64,000 nt of DNA from Undaria pinnatifida (GCA_012845835.1 JABAKD010000026.1:15042533-15106532), one strand, 5' to 3'. Counted from the stretch's first letter, positions 1-11,604 are shown. Translations and numbers: made by a program. The notes: generated by a model not told the origin, from the letters alone.

Positions 1-1967
1 AAATGCCTATGTTCCCCAGTTGCCGAGCCCGACACGGGATGCTGGGACGAACTGCTCGCTAATTATCGAGAACGGGCCCGCGATCCCAGCGAGAGATATC
101 ATCGGCGGCAGCGTTGTGGATGCCACGCACATGCGTTTCCTTGAAGGTCCATCCAGATGACGCTTCGAGATCGCCGAGAAGACGCATGAGAGCACCGGAA
201 CGCGGTTCCAGCCCCCGCCAACGCCGTTGCACCCAATGCACGGCGGCGTTTGTTGTCTCCAGACAAGGACGCACAATCTCCCCTTGTTGACGGTCGATCG
301 GGACACGAAGAAACTAGACAAATGCGACACAACCATGCCCAAACGTTCAAGCACGTTGATGGATAAGTCGTCCACGCCGCGGACGGACTTACTCGTGACG
401 CAAAACTGTGACTGTTCTTAAGCTGTGAGATCATAGCGCCAGTAAACACCCGTTTCGAGACAATATCCCCCGACGGTGGTTTTTGACGAGTCCGCGAACA
501 ACGTACGTTGTTTCGGGCGCTGCACCAAATTATACATCGGCGCCGACAACACCCCATCGCGCGTGTCAACACCATTGTCAATAAACCGTCGCCAGAACTC
601 GAGATCCGCATGAACCTCAGGTCCACGGGCAACACTACGCTCCGGATTGGCCATTCGGCCAGCGAAGCGATCACCGGCTGCGATGCGCGGCATCCCAACC
701 AAACCCAACAAACGATGCATGAGGAAATACCCGGGACGAACGGCAAAAGAGATGTGCATCACGAAACCCGCCAGCTGCGAAACCTGCTTGGCTAAGGCAC
801 AGGAGCGAGTCGACGGCCACTCCTCTGAAAACAATCGCAGCTTGAGGCGATTATGTGGAGCCGACGTTACCATAAGCGCCTCTGTGTCAACCAACGAGCC
901 CAGCACTTCGAGACACGTGTCCCAACTGGTGATTTTGCTGGCAGACAAAAGTGGAGAGTTGGACGCGCCACGTACGCCCAACAAGCGAAAGTGGTCCGAC
1001 TCCAACGGCTGAACAGCCCCCAGGAAGCGACGACCGTCCGGCCACCACTGAACCTCGACCAGAATGCCGTCGACTACGTAGTACCGCACGAAAAAAACGA
1101 CTTCCGACGTACCGGAAACGGTTTGACAATCGCGAGGGAGGGACCTAACCGAACCCCCCCGCGGCGGGGCAAGACGCACATGTTCGACGGCAGCCGGCCC
1201 TTGTGGGGAAACGGCCGCATCTTGAAACTTACAGTGGGTGTGGGCATGTTCCCGCGCAGAGGTCATCAGCCCCCAGATCCTGGGGCTATCAAGCCACACG
1301 AATTTCAAGCGAAGATCCACAACTACGTTTTCGGCCATCTCGTACCCAAACACCGGTGCCCCTACCGGATCAAAGAAGACTTGAACAAAGACATCTTTCA
1401 CGTCAACGCGGTAAAGGACGATTTTAGCTGTGGGACCGTGCACCTGCCGAAAAACCAACACCCGTAACAACACATCCCGAAGAGCTCGCAGGAGGGGGCG
1501 AAGGTAAAATCGATATCGCCGAAAACGCTGGAGTAGCCGCCGGCGCGCCCAAACGTGAGATAGTGAATGGTGAAAAACGTAGGCTTAATCACGTCGGCCA
1601 ATGGCGAAACACGTAAACCTCGAATATCAGACGCGGAAATTGATTTTAACACAACTGCCCGACCGTGCACAACGTCAGCACATATCTTTTGGTGAACAGC
1701 AACGGCATGGGGGGCGACGCTCGGGTGGTTACCGTATGCCAGGTCAGCAGTCCGATTACCCCCCCGCGCAACACACACTGAGGATCCCGATGCCAAAACG
1801 CGGAGCAACTGGTCAACACGAGGGAAGTTCTTGGTGGTACCAAAAGCATGACGAACGATGGGAGGATGAATATGTGGGGTAATGCGAGCGGATCCAAAAG
1901 AAGACGTAGACAAATAAACACTGCCGGCACAGGCACGTGAAAGAGACGACCCCGCGCTGGTAACCAC
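1..1967 (-). pseudogene. DIRS-1 element: reverse transcriptase-RNase H, decayed and cut by the window edge
   Basis: Relic of a DIRS-type RT-RNase H polyprotein, read right to left. The N-terminal part lies in one frame (about 1967-1400, with a YGNHPS motif). The RT palm and the start of RNase H lie in a second frame (1473-418): RVDVKD, then VDLRLKF where the family has DLRLPFG, then VVDGILVEVQ. RNase H begins at FADSS and ends in a third frame (274-59) with HVRGIHNAAADDISRW. DIRS-2 in this window aligns along the whole length (YGNHSS, DVKSAF, LMDDAVSLEVQ, SDAS), which supports the assignment. The second catalytic aspartate of the RT box is Gly here (VDG for MDD), so the copy is probably dead even apart from frameshifts. 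The recombinase gene would lie left of position 1. Confidence 0.85.
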
Positions 1968-2003
1968 ATCGCGATTCGCGGAACCTGTTGACGATACCGA
2001 CCG

Positions 2004-3303
2004 CTATACGCCGTCCTGCGCGGCGCGCCACGCCTCAATCGCTGACTCCGACCGAGCGTGCGCGCGCTCGCCGTCGGTTGAGCCGTGTCCGCGCCCCGAG
2101 TGCAAATCCGAACGCCGCACACGTTCGCTATGGCTAACTTTATTCCCGCGCGCGATCAATAGGCCAGTTCCTACAACGCGCGCCGAGACTAAATGGGACT
2201 CACGCACGCGCTCCCCGTGGTTACCTGTGTTCCAAGAAAACGGCAGATCCCGAATCAACGGGTACACGCTCGCGCACAACGCCGCCTTCACTCGCCAGCG
2301 CCTCTAACGCACATTCCCCGCACCCCCCCCATGACTCCGCGAATTGCCGGTACTGTCGACGCTCCGCAAGCCTCGACCGTCGACGCACCCGCCCCACCAA
2401 CCGCCAGCGCCACAACCGCACCCACCGAGAATGGACCCAACACGCGGCCGCCACTCTCAATTGTTGACGAAGCCGCTACTTCCATCGCCGGCGCCGCAAC
2501 TTCGCCCGCAAAGGTTGGCCCCACCAGGCGGCAGACCCCGTGCCTTCATCCAGAATCAGAACCAGGGCCTGAACGCCCGTCGCCCTCCTCTTGCCCCCTG
2601 CGGGTTGGACCACACGCAGCGACAACGCCCGCGACCCTCCGCCCACCGACGCCACTCTTCCACCGCCTTCATCCCTCCAAGCGCGGGTGGAAATGGCGAG
2701 GATGCCGAGGCCGGGGGCGGCTCGTGCAGGAAATTGCACGGAGACCGGTTGCATTTACCGGTGCGCCCGAACATACGGCTTTCTTGGGGGAGACTTGTAT
2801 TGGCATTTCCCTTGGGCCCGGGCGACCCAGCGGGGGGAGCGGTGGCCTTCCGCCTGGTGGGCCTGTCCTCGCCGGAACCGATGCTGCTGATCACGAGCCG
2901 GAGCACCCCCCCCGCCGCGGCAAAATTCAAGAGTGGTTAAGAACTCGGGCATGGTTGGGGGGTTGAGCACCGTACCAGCTGGGAGAGGGACAAAAGCAAG
3001 GGACCACCGCTGCGCCGCACGCATGAGCTCGCTCACCCACAAAGCGATATCGCGGTTAACACTATAACACAGAGCTGCATGCGCTTCTGGGACGGACAGC
3101 ATACTGTAGTTGCTGAAGGTGTGTGCCCGCAGACCTATGACCGCCACCGTAAACGCGCAGCCAAGGGCGTTAACCCGTGCCAAACACGGGAGATCGTCCG
3201 CGACCGCGCGCGAGAGACCTACCCAAAAGTTCGCAATGACGGCCAACCGCAAAAGGGCGAGAGGGTCGGCGATCATGAGTGAATGCCCGATGGGCCCTTC
3301 CAC
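2004..3303 (-). pseudogene. DIRS-1 gag-like ORF with CCCH-type finger
   Basis: Upstream (by transcription) of the DIRS-1 RT. Two overlapping minus frames carry it. Frame 3303-2755 is an alpha-helical, gag-like stretch with RDIALWVSELMRAAQRW. The neighbouring frame (2930-2556) continues with GKCNRSPCNFLHEP at about 2724-2753, which reads as the last part of a CCCH zinc finger (C-x4-C-x3-H). A frame change between the two blocks is needed. DIRS-2 has a CCCH-like finger in the same relative place, which is the main reason to call this gag. Further minus-strand codons to about 2004 are arginine- and glycine-rich and may be the gag C-terminus. Function inferred: RNA binding and particle formation. 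Low sequence complexity limits confidence. Confidence 0.45.
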
Positions 3304-4914
3304 CTTGCGCCCATAAGCCTGACGTCAAAGGAGCTGAAGGACCGGAGCTGGGATGCGCCGTTGGCTGTAACGTGAATGACATCCCCCACGAACGGCTGCA
3401 GGTTAGCGGGAGAGTCCCCGAGGTTCGGGGAAATACTTCCTCGAAACATCCACAGCTTACTAGCTGTGTTTACCTTGTTCCAGGTTGCCGCTTCGTTGGT
3501 AAGTTGTTTTTTTTTGTCGCTGCGGTTCCTGAGCGTCGCCGTCGTCTCGGGAGGCTACCCGACGAGAGTTGTTTTCCTCGAACTGGCCAAAGATTATGTC
3601 CCATTAGCTACGCGATCAGCACAGGCAGCCGCTACCTCGCGGGAGGAAGAAGTGGTTGCAGATATATCGGTAAAATGTTCGTCAAGCCGCGCTTGGACCC
3701 GCGCGAATTCGGCCTCAACGTGTCGGGCCCACGTGGTCAAGTCATCCGCAGGCAAAGCCCCAACGACCGCTGGCGCCCCGGAGAAGGACCCCGACCCAAC
3801 GAGGGCTGCGGCGTCCCGGGCACGCAGAGTAGCCCCCGCCTCAGCACTTGCGGCGGCAGCGCCGCGGCACCAGGCGAATCATCCATTGTCGAAATGACAG
3901 CCCAAAGCGCTCGCCACAGCTGTAGTCACAGCGAATTATCACAACGGCAGTTACCACAGCAGTCCCAGCGAGTCTCGCTTACAGCAGAAATCAGCCAGTC
4001 TATCACGCCTTGAACCTCTCTCGCTGACGATACTTCTCGCTTCTCTGCGTGCTTCGCCTGCTAGTCACCAACCAGACCGACTGATCCAAGGTGCCCTTTG
4101 TTATACCAGGGCAAGTATAATTATTAACCACCCGCGTTGATATCATTGGTCAACGTGCAATATCCCCAAATTTCTTCCGTACATACAAAACACCTATTTG
4201 CTCGCGCCTCGATGATAACACGAGCTTTCGCCGGACAGAGCGGATGCCAGCAGTGAGGAGGCTGGGAGGCAGAGGCCGGGAGCAGCCGGTCGTGTTGGAA
4301 CGAGCGCCACAGGGCGCGGCTTGCATCTCTCCGCGCGGTAGACGAGGACCACAGGGACATAGAGCAAGGAGAGCTTGGGGGATGGAACCAAGCGCGCCGA
4401 GGGTAGCAGGCATCGCGAGTGCAGCATGCACGCGAGTCTCAACCAGGCCAAACACTTTGTTTCGGGCAGAAAGGAACCATTGGTAGGGTCCTAGTGTATA
4501 TATATCCTTGTTGGCGATAGCCAAACTCAGGTATGTACAGGATGCTGCTGTGGCCAAAATCGGGCACAGTTTTATTTCAGCGTTCGCCACGCGCCCAGGA
4601 TGGTATCTGATTGGCTGGGTGCATCGTTTCTAGTTGTGTTCTTATTTTCGTACACATATATCATACATGAATTCATTTCTGATCACATGCATCTAGCAGT
4701 GGTGGGTTGGGGCTGGAACACTATCGATCTAGCTCCACTTTGGTCGGAGATAAACGAGAAGTATATCATGGTTTGGGTCCCCCTCAAACACAGTACCAAA
4801 GCGTTGAACACTACCTCTAACTCATGGGAAATCCTACCAAGCACGCCACACATACCGCAATTGTCGCCGTCAACCAATTTGTTACTGTACAACATTCAAT
4901 AGAGACTGACATTG
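3304..4914. other. No recognised gene
   Basis: G+C-rich up to about 4.0 kb, then AT-richer. Open frames here (for example 3279-4013 plus, 4150-4590 minus) show no domain I know and overlap each other on both strands. The left part may be the leader of DIRS-1. I see no clear terminal repeat of that element. Confidence 0.4.
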
Positions 4915-5184
4915 GACCAAGGCTACGGTAGGGGGGGTACCCCCGATTTCACTGGTGTGCTTGAGCCACTCGCACGAGTGACTCTGTAACCCGCGGATGA
5001 AAATGGTTTAGGCAGTTGTTTTGGCGCAGCTTAGATTACCTTTGCATTCCGGATGGATTTCGTCAGGAAAAAACATGAAGAAAACGTAAGATCGCAAAGG
5101 AACAAAGGGGCTACTCGCGCGAGTGACCCCTAGCCACAAGAAATTTATGGCCCAAAAGGGGACCCCCCTACCGTAGCCTGGGTC
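4915..5184 (+). mobile_element. MITE family M1, copy 1
   Basis: A 270-bp non-coding element bounded by inverted repeats: GACCAAGGCTACGGTAGGGG at the left, its near complement CCCCTACCGTAGCCTGGGTC at the right. Inside are two palindromes, CACTCGCACGAGTG near the left end and ACTCGCGCGAGT near the right end. Flanks are ATTG and ATTT, an imperfect 4-bp target duplication. Copies 2 (9500-9757) and 3 (30082-30350) share the whole body and have perfect 4-bp duplications, so this is a bona fide DNA-transposon derivative. No coding capacity. Confidence 0.88.
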
Positions 5185-6239
5185 ATTTGTCTGGTCATCC
5201 CTATCCATTACCACCAAGTTAAGTGAAAACACATCTGACGTACTATATAGCAACGGACACTTTTCCATGTACGGTTCACAGCATCACCCCCTGGCCACTA
5301 ATGATTCGTTTTCGCGTACATCAGTACAACGTGCACCCACCGCTATCACACTCTTCCCCCCAAGTGCTACTCTTTCTTCGGAGCAATGAACTACTAGCTC
5401 ATGCCACACGTTTCTCCTACGAAGAGCAGTGGCGTTTTCTGATGTGAGTACGCGTAACACAGTTATAGGTGGGAAAATATTTATGCGTGTTTCCCTCTTC
5501 ATCTGGCGACGCCCCAAGGATTTGACATTACCCGCATCCCGAAGAGGATCCTGGCAAAACCATATCAACCAAAATTCTATTACTTCTTGTTTATGTAGAC
5601 TAGTAGACTAAGTAATTATAATCGATACGTATGCTCGGAGTGATTATTGTATTATCATGTTATCACTTGTCAGGTACGATTTAATAGGTTATATGCACCG
5701 CTGTGGTCGAACTATTGCCTACAGTATTTCATAGTGCATATAATGGTTAGATACATTTTATCATGGAGTTCCATTGTCACTGCTGGTGTTTCTTGTGATC
5801 CGTTAAGATCTTGAGGAAAAAACGGGAAGTTCCACGGCCGATCGATGGCATCTCACCCCCCCGTGTGGTGACGAACGAACTATTGTGTCGTGGTCAAACC
5901 AAACCGCTAGCCTACAAGGAAAGGCCCTCGGAGCTGACGCCAACGGGCCTACCGTGGCGCTAGTCGGCTAACTTCAATTAAATTAGGCACGATCTTCTTA
6001 CTGCGCAAAACGCAATCAATTTGCTTTTCGGCGGCTGGAAATAAATTCTTATTTTTAGTGCAAGTGCGGGACACCAGTCGAAGTCAATGGAATACCCCAC
6101 AGGAGCAAGCGGAGCGTAAGCGCAGGGCACTGACGGACTCTGTTCTGGAAGTTCGGGCAACCCGACAAGGGTAGGCCGAGCCGGCGACCGGCTGAAGCGG
6201 GAAGTCAAGGTGACAGTTCTGGGGAGATAGACCGCCTTG
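5185..6239. other. Non-coding; contains a solo arm of a foldback repeat
   Basis: No gene seen. Positions 5745-5801 (GGTTAGATACATTT onwards) match one arm of the foldback element at 27542-27667. The 50 bp upstream also resemble the flank of that element (GCTGTGGTCG), so a longer dispersed repeat may be shared. Confidence 0.5.
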
Positions 6240-7200
6240 GTTTGGTGTTGATGTTGTTACCTTCGAAGATGTGCGTAAATCTCTTGTTGTCTGCTCGCGG
6301 AGTTCGAGCAGCAGATCTGATGCGTCTCACAAGCCGAGATCAAGGATATCGGGAACTCTCGAGGACCTAAGAACTGGTGGATTGGTCTATCCAAATTTTG
6401 ACGGGTGATGACTTTTACGATGTCACGCCGTGGGTTGACCTCTCCGAAGAGGAGCTAATGGAAGGGCTAAAACGATTTTATGGCGTTGATATATAGCATA
6501 CGAGTGATCAGGATTTTTGCCGCCACATATATATTGCGTGTGCTGAAGATGGACGCGAGCGTGCTGGTAGAGAGCAGGGAGTTCATGCAAAAACGTGCCC
6601 TCCGCGAATGCCTTGCTTACAGCGGGCTCACGGAGGCGGTGAGACCCGACGGTCAGCAGTACAAGCGAAAGCATGGTAGGTAGGTGCTGGTTGAGGTACT
6701 ATCTGTGGGAATAGCGCCACCCGAGATCCGCCGCAAGGTGACAAAAACAAAGCGTTTTAATTTTTTTTTGCGTGACTTTGACACATTGTTCGACGATTTT
6801 TGCCAAGCAGCTTCGGGACGAAGATGTAATTAACGCCAATGACAATGGGCGTCGTCAAAGGGCAAAGGAGCGAGACGATAGGTCGGTCGCTGCTGCGGGC
6901 TCCAAGTATCAGGGAAAAAATGCAGGCGGTCGCGACTCACGCGAGAGTGCAAAGGCTGCTGAGAGTGCAAAGGCTGCTGGTGTGAAAGCAGAGCGGAAAT
7001 GTCCATACGACAACATCGAGTGTCTTGTATGTGGCAAGCAGAGATACAAGCAGTGAGACTACCCTCAAAGCCAGCAGGTCAAAAGGCTTGGAAAGACGTC
7101 CATGGCCAGAGCCATCACCAGACCCCGACACAGCGGCAGCAATCCACAAATGGGTCCGCTCACCATTCCCGGGATAAGAAAACAGAGATGGCCTCTGGGT
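6240..7200 (+). pseudogene. Retrotransposon gag-like relic
   Basis: Short plus-strand blocks in several frames give a gag-like order. First comes WVDLSEEELMEGLKRFYGVD (about 6430-6507). Next is a helical block with SREFMQKRALRECLAYSG (about 6575-6627). A charged, Ala/Lys/Arg-rich linker follows (6830-7000). Last is CPYDNIECLVCGKQ (about 7000-7045), which resembles the start of a CCHC knuckle but lacks the His and final Cys in frame. Several stops and at least two frame changes are needed. The basic linker plus cysteine pair after a helical domain is typical of LTR-element nucleocapsid, but no capsid hallmark is decisive. It could be another nucleic-acid-binding protein relic. Confidence 0.33.
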
Positions 7201-7248
7201 CTGATATCTCCCGAGTTATTGGGTACCAATGCTACATATTGAGTTAGT

Positions 7249-8080
7249 GGGTCTGACACCTCTCGAGAAAGGTGGGATGCTACATACGTAGTCAGGTTTT
7301 CAGCCCCAAATTAGTCACCAACATCATCTGACGTATCGCTTGACAGTGATTTGAAAATCGTATACCAGGGATACCTTGAACTGTGCCAATTAGATATTTT
7401 TGGAAATGGTTCCAGGCATGACATTCTTAAAATAAATTAAAATACACTGCAGCCGTGAGATCGAATATTTTGTCGAAACTCATACTTCGAGTATTTGCAA
7501 GCTGTGTGTGATACCTCGATCGCGTGTATTATTATACCGCATGTATGTGTGTACATCGTACAACTCATAAAAAAATATGTAGCCACCCCACGATAGGGTT
7601 GCAGCATGATCAGATCTATCCCTAAGCTCCTCACATGAGGATCTCAATACCTCACCCGAAAATTGGGTCTGACACCTCTCGAGAAAGGTGGGATGCTACA
7701 TACGTAGTCAGGTTTTCAGCCCCAAATTAGTCACCAACATCATCTGACGTATCGCTTGACAGTGATTTGAAAATCGTATACCAGGGATACCTTGAACTGT
7801 GCCAATTAGATATTTTTGGAAATGGTTCCAGGCATGACATTCTTAAAATAAATTAAAATACACTGCAGCCGTGAGATCGAATATTTTGTCGAAACTCATA
7901 CTTCGAGTATTTGCAAGCTGTGTGTGATACCTCGATCGCGTGTATTATTATACCGCATGTATGTGTGTACATCGTACAACTCATAAAAAAATATGTAGCC
8001 ACCCCACGATAGGGTTGCAGCATGATCAGATCTATCCCTAAGCTCCTCACATGAGGATCTCAATACCTCACCCGAAAATT
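7249..8080. repeat. Perfect 416-bp direct tandem duplication
   Basis: Unit 1 is 7249-7664 and unit 2 is 7665-8080. By eye they are identical, including two 65-codon minus-strand frames (7437-7634 and 7853-8050) of the same sequence. Each unit contains a Helitron-end-like segment (AAATACACTGCAGCCGTGAG). The identity implies a recent duplication or an assembly artefact. Confidence 0.9.
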
Positions 8081-8261
8081 GGCTTCGAAGGCATTCGGTA
8101 GCACAACCCGATCAAGCTTTTATGACTTAGTCGTGAAATAAATGTAATCGTGAAATTTCTTCAAAGACCGGCAGTTCCTCACATGAGGAATTCAATCGCC
8201 CAGGGACTTTTTGGCGCAAAGGCCTGTAATGCAATGTGATATGATATGATGTTCGAAGTTA

Positions 8262-8790
8262 GTATTGCAAATTAAAAGGTACACACCAGCTGTGAGATCG
8301 AAGATTTCGTCGAAAGTCACCTTTGCAAGCGCTGTGTGATATTCCGATCGCGCGTATATATTATTATTAATATTACCGTGTGTGTCCTTATTAAGGATAC
8401 AGGTCGGCTGCTGCCCTTGCAACAGTGTATCTTGTTCCAGCGTCAACGGGGTGATGTTATTCAGTCTATGCGCGGGACAAATTGTGACAGATGTGGAAGC
8501 AAATGCATCCGCTCATCAAGTGTATCATGTAAGTCGTATTTCCGATGAGGGGAGGGGGGAGAAAGGGGGATGTGGCGGGGAGGTTCAAACAGCTTTAAGA
8601 GCTTTACGGCGGGCGTAGTGCTAGGCGATGGTGCGGTTCGTGAAGAAGAAGGGGGCGTTGGGCGGGGGCATGAGTTGGAGCTACGGCATGGATGGCTTGA
8701 AAGGTATTTAGGTATATCAACTGTCTGGTAGTGTTTTTTACTTTGGCAGGTTTTGATTTTACGTGTTTTAGGTGGGGCGGCGGGGGAGAA
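8262..8790 (+). mobile_element. Helitron-end-like repeat family H, copy 1
   Basis: Non-coding copy of a dispersed family. It opens with a variant of AAATACACTCCAGCTGTGAG, then GATCGAAGATTTCGTCGAAA (an imperfect hairpin with the next bases), CAAGCTGTGTGTGATA, the AAGGATA..GTCGGC block, GTAAGTCG, and a G-rich block. It continues into CTAGGCGATGGTGCGG and TGGAGCTACGGCATGG. The same order recurs at 11605-12480; parts recur at 22918-23105, 29885-30060, 56590-57060 and 59280-59870. No terminal inverted repeats and no coding region. Confidence 0.65.
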
Positions 8791-8844
8791 AAAAACGAAG
8801 ACGGGGGGAGACGGGGGAGAGGGGGGTATTCGACAATCTGTATG

Positions 8845-9175
8845 CCCGTCGTAGGGTGGCTCACGGGAAGATTGCTCTCGATACCCGACGAGGGACCACC
8901 ACGCGGAGAAGATAGGAAAATGAAATATTTGTTAAAGTAACGTAAACCCGGAGGCAACTCTGAACAACCACACCCGAACAAAACAAAATTGTAGCCTTCT
9001 TACGACAGTAGCACCAGTACACGCCAAAGGGGGCTCAACTCGAACATTTTGAAGATTGGGATCGATAATCATATCAATAGTTCTACTCTACCATCTCCGT
9101 AGATTCTATGAAGTTATACACATCATACACCAGACTTGCGCGCAGGCATAAACCAACACATGAACCAACATTCCC
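8845..9175 (+). repeat. Dispersed repeat D, copy 1
   Basis: About 330 bp, matching 22495-22845 in the same orientation (GTAGGGTGG, GATTGCTCTCG, CCAAAGGGGGCTCAACTCGA, TTCTACTCTACC, CAGACTTGCGCGCA). Non-coding; ends not defined. In both places it lies near the family-H G-rich segment. Confidence 0.7.
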
Positions 9176-9499
9176 CCTGCCTGTGTGCACGTCATGATAA
9201 CGCTCATGCAAAGCGCACCATCCGAACCTTGCCTATTCAAAAGAAAGTACATGGCTCCAATATCCTATTTCAGTTCCAAAACAATGCTGCCTTTGCTCCA
9301 AAAATATGAATATTGATATCCAACGCCGTAGCTAGCGGAATTGAACGGCAGTAATCGTAACGGATATCGCTGATAAGAATATGGGCGATCAAAAGTGCAG
9401 TAGGATTAGTCCGTGTGAGACCAGAAAAAAAACACTCGATTGTGGTTCAATAAGTCAAGCCTAAGATTACCACAAAATCACCTATATTTTACCTCTCAA

Positions 9500-9757
9500 G
9501 ACCAAGGGGGGTACCCCCATTTTCACTGGTGTGTTTGAGCCACTCGCACAAGTGGCTCTGTACCCCACAGATGAAGATGGTTTAGGAACTTGTTTCGGCG
9601 CAGCTTAGATCACGTTTGCATTGCGGATTGATTTCGTCAATGTAAAACATGAAGAATACATAAGATCGCATAGGAACAAAGGGGTTACTCGCGCGAGTGA
9701 CCCCTGGCCACTGAAATAAAAGGCCCAAAAGGGGACCCCCCTACCGTAGCCTGGGTC
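9500..9757 (+). mobile_element. MITE family M1, copy 2
   Basis: 258 bp, same body and right inverted repeat as copy 1. The left inverted repeat has lost about ten bases (the GGCTACGGTA block). Flanked on both sides by TCAA (9496-9499 and 9758-9761), a perfect 4-bp target-site duplication that fixes the family's boundaries. Confidence 0.9.
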
Positions 9758-9761
9758 TCAA

Positions 9762-10657
9762 ATTATCATACTCCTAAGCTTCCGATTGAGCAAATTCAAT
9801 CCTGAAATCAATATATAAATACCAGGTATCAATTTTCGTCTTCCACTACTCGAAAACACCAATAATACTGTTCCCCCAAATAACTATGCTTCCAAACCTT
9901 CGATCAAGCAAAATTCTGATGGTAATATAGATTCTCCCGTTTTCAACATGCCCCAGGCAAAATTAAAAACAGTATAACAGTAAGTATCAACGCAGACCCG
10001 AGTTTGATTCACGGACATTGATACGAGCAAATAGTCAATTATACGTCCCTCCTGCTCGTGACGAATGTCACGTTAATGCTCACGCCATCCTACATTCCTG
10101 CAAACTCAAACAAGGTACTAGACTATATCCTCAAAGAAAAAAAAATAATAGAACATCGCCATTAACTATTATTTCAAGACCCAAAATATGACCTAAGATA
10201 TATCTTCCTCACTCCGGAGTCAAACTCAAACTCCCCCACTCCGGAGTCAAGCCACATTTGGTCCAACCAGTTTTACTTTGGTTTAATCTTCACCAGGCTC
10301 TCATCATGCGTTGGTATTACAGGACACTTTGATTAGGACATGTGCGCTTTCAACTAACTATGGAACCCAGCATTCTTCATACCTACCTACTTCCCCTATT
10401 CAAAAAAAAAATGCATCCTGCCAGCTCGACCTGCAATTCATATCACGAGCACAATCCTATCCTCCACTATTATTGCCCAGAAAATATGTCAATAAACTAC
10501 GATTATCATACCCGGTACCACAGGTCCTGCATTAATCCGGGTATAACACCAGGCAGGGTTGAAAATTCAGTTGTGTGATAAAAAAACCACCGTATCCATC
10601 ACCTTGCGTTATTGCAACAGAAAAATCAAGTACGGATTCATACCAGGTTTATCATAT
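9762..10657. other. AT-rich non-coding stretch
   Basis: No gene or recognised repeat. A short local duplication of CACTCCGGAGTCAA (about 10211-10252) is the only structure seen. Confidence 0.4.
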
Positions 10658-10659
10658 TA

Positions 10660-11596
10660 CAGTCAAACCCCGCTTAAAGACGCACTTCTTAAGTCAACTC
10701 CCCGCTATAAAGACGAAAAAAAAATCTGAACCAGGGTGCCCCGCAGATGTACAAGTTTAAGGGGGGGTGTATTGTTTACGCTGCGGGGCCCCCCAAAAAA
10801 TGGTGCAGCACACCTGTAGACTGCCAGAGAGCGGTCTGCTGCTGCTGCTGCTGCTGCGTGGACATGGATAGATTCCTTTCGTCTGCTGACGGTCCGTCTG
10901 CCTCCCACACGAAAGCGTGTGGTGAACCAACATGCAAGATGAAATCTGTCCCGGTCTCAGCGATTCACCAGTGCCCTTGCGGGCGAGCCATGCATGGGTT
11001 TTGTGGTGTGGGCATCGGAGACGAAGGCTACGGGCAGCAGAGAATGTGCACAGACTGCCAGAAGAGAGCAGGTTCTCTTGTTGTTGTCTAGCGTTGTTTA
11101 TCTTCACCGTTTTTCTGAGTTGATGTCCATCTGTGTCCTTATCAGGTAGGATTTGACATGTCAAAGTTGGAACAGAGGTGGTGAATGATATATCGGCGAG
11201 GTTTCCAACATGAGGACGAGAAGATAATAAGAAAAACACAGTCGACACCAACCGAGAGAGAGAGTTCACTGCAGTCATAATAACCTTCATCCTGCAACAT
11301 TGAACCCACTTCTCGGAGCATTTTATTTCGGGCGGTGGGGTGCGGCAACTACTGTATAAACTTGGTTTTTAAGTACATTCCACTTTCAACCACGGCAACG
11401 TTGTGACGGTCAGATTTGTGGATTCTCGTTTCGTTATAGTATACCTGCTGCAACGGCGCGTCTTTTGATGTATGTTATGCCTCCATCGGCCCCGGGGATG
11501 GTGCGTTATCGTCCCCGGAATCTTAAAGACGATTCCCCGCGTTAAAGACGCCTTGAAAAAAAGTACCGATATGCGTCTTTAAGCGGGGTTTGACTG
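10660..11596 (+). mobile_element. pogo-like (Tc1/mariner superfamily) element P1
   Basis: 937 bp with terminal inverted repeats CAGTCAAACCCCGCTTAAAG (left) and CTTTAAGCGGGGTTTGACTG (right), flanked by TA on both sides (10658-10659, 11597-11598). That end sequence and TA duplication are typical of pogo/Tigger elements. A second inner copy of the motif (CCCCGCTATAAAGACG, and near 11530 CCCCGCGTTAAAGACG) follows each end. No DDE transposase is visible; the only ORF is a short cysteine-rich one. A relative, P2, lies at 49720-50878. Confidence 0.85.
10864..11091 (+). CDS. Cys-rich zinc-binding ORF inside pogo-like element P1
   Basis: 75 residues from Met at 10864. An in-frame Met lies farther upstream at 10747, but the MDRFLSS start is matched by MERFLLSS in element P2, so I prefer it. 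The core reads CGEPTCKM, then CPCGRAMHGFCG, then GYGQQRMCTDCQKR. That gives an ordered Cys/His set (C-x4-C, C-x-C-x4-H-x2-C, C-x2-C), probably a treble-clef or RING/PHD-like zinc site. No known family name recalled. Upstream of the Met is a (CTG)n run that reads as poly-Cys in this frame. The ORF survives in two diverged elements, suggesting either selection or part of a lost transposase N-terminus. Confidence 0.5.
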   Translation: MDRFLSSADGPSASHTKACGEPTCKMKSVPVSAIHQCPCGRAMHGFCGVGIGDEGYGQQRMCTDCQKRAGSLVVV

Positions 11597-11604
11597 TATT
11601 AAAA

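Noticed and set aside
2193-2966. 257-codon plus ORF, Pro/Thr-rich
   Set aside because: Lies opposite the DIRS-1 gag-like frames; composition follows from the G+C-rich antisense strand and no domain is seen.
10757-11290. 177-codon minus ORF across pogo-like P1
   Set aside because: Opposite to the conserved Cys-rich frame, and no counterpart ORF is seen on the minus strand of P2.
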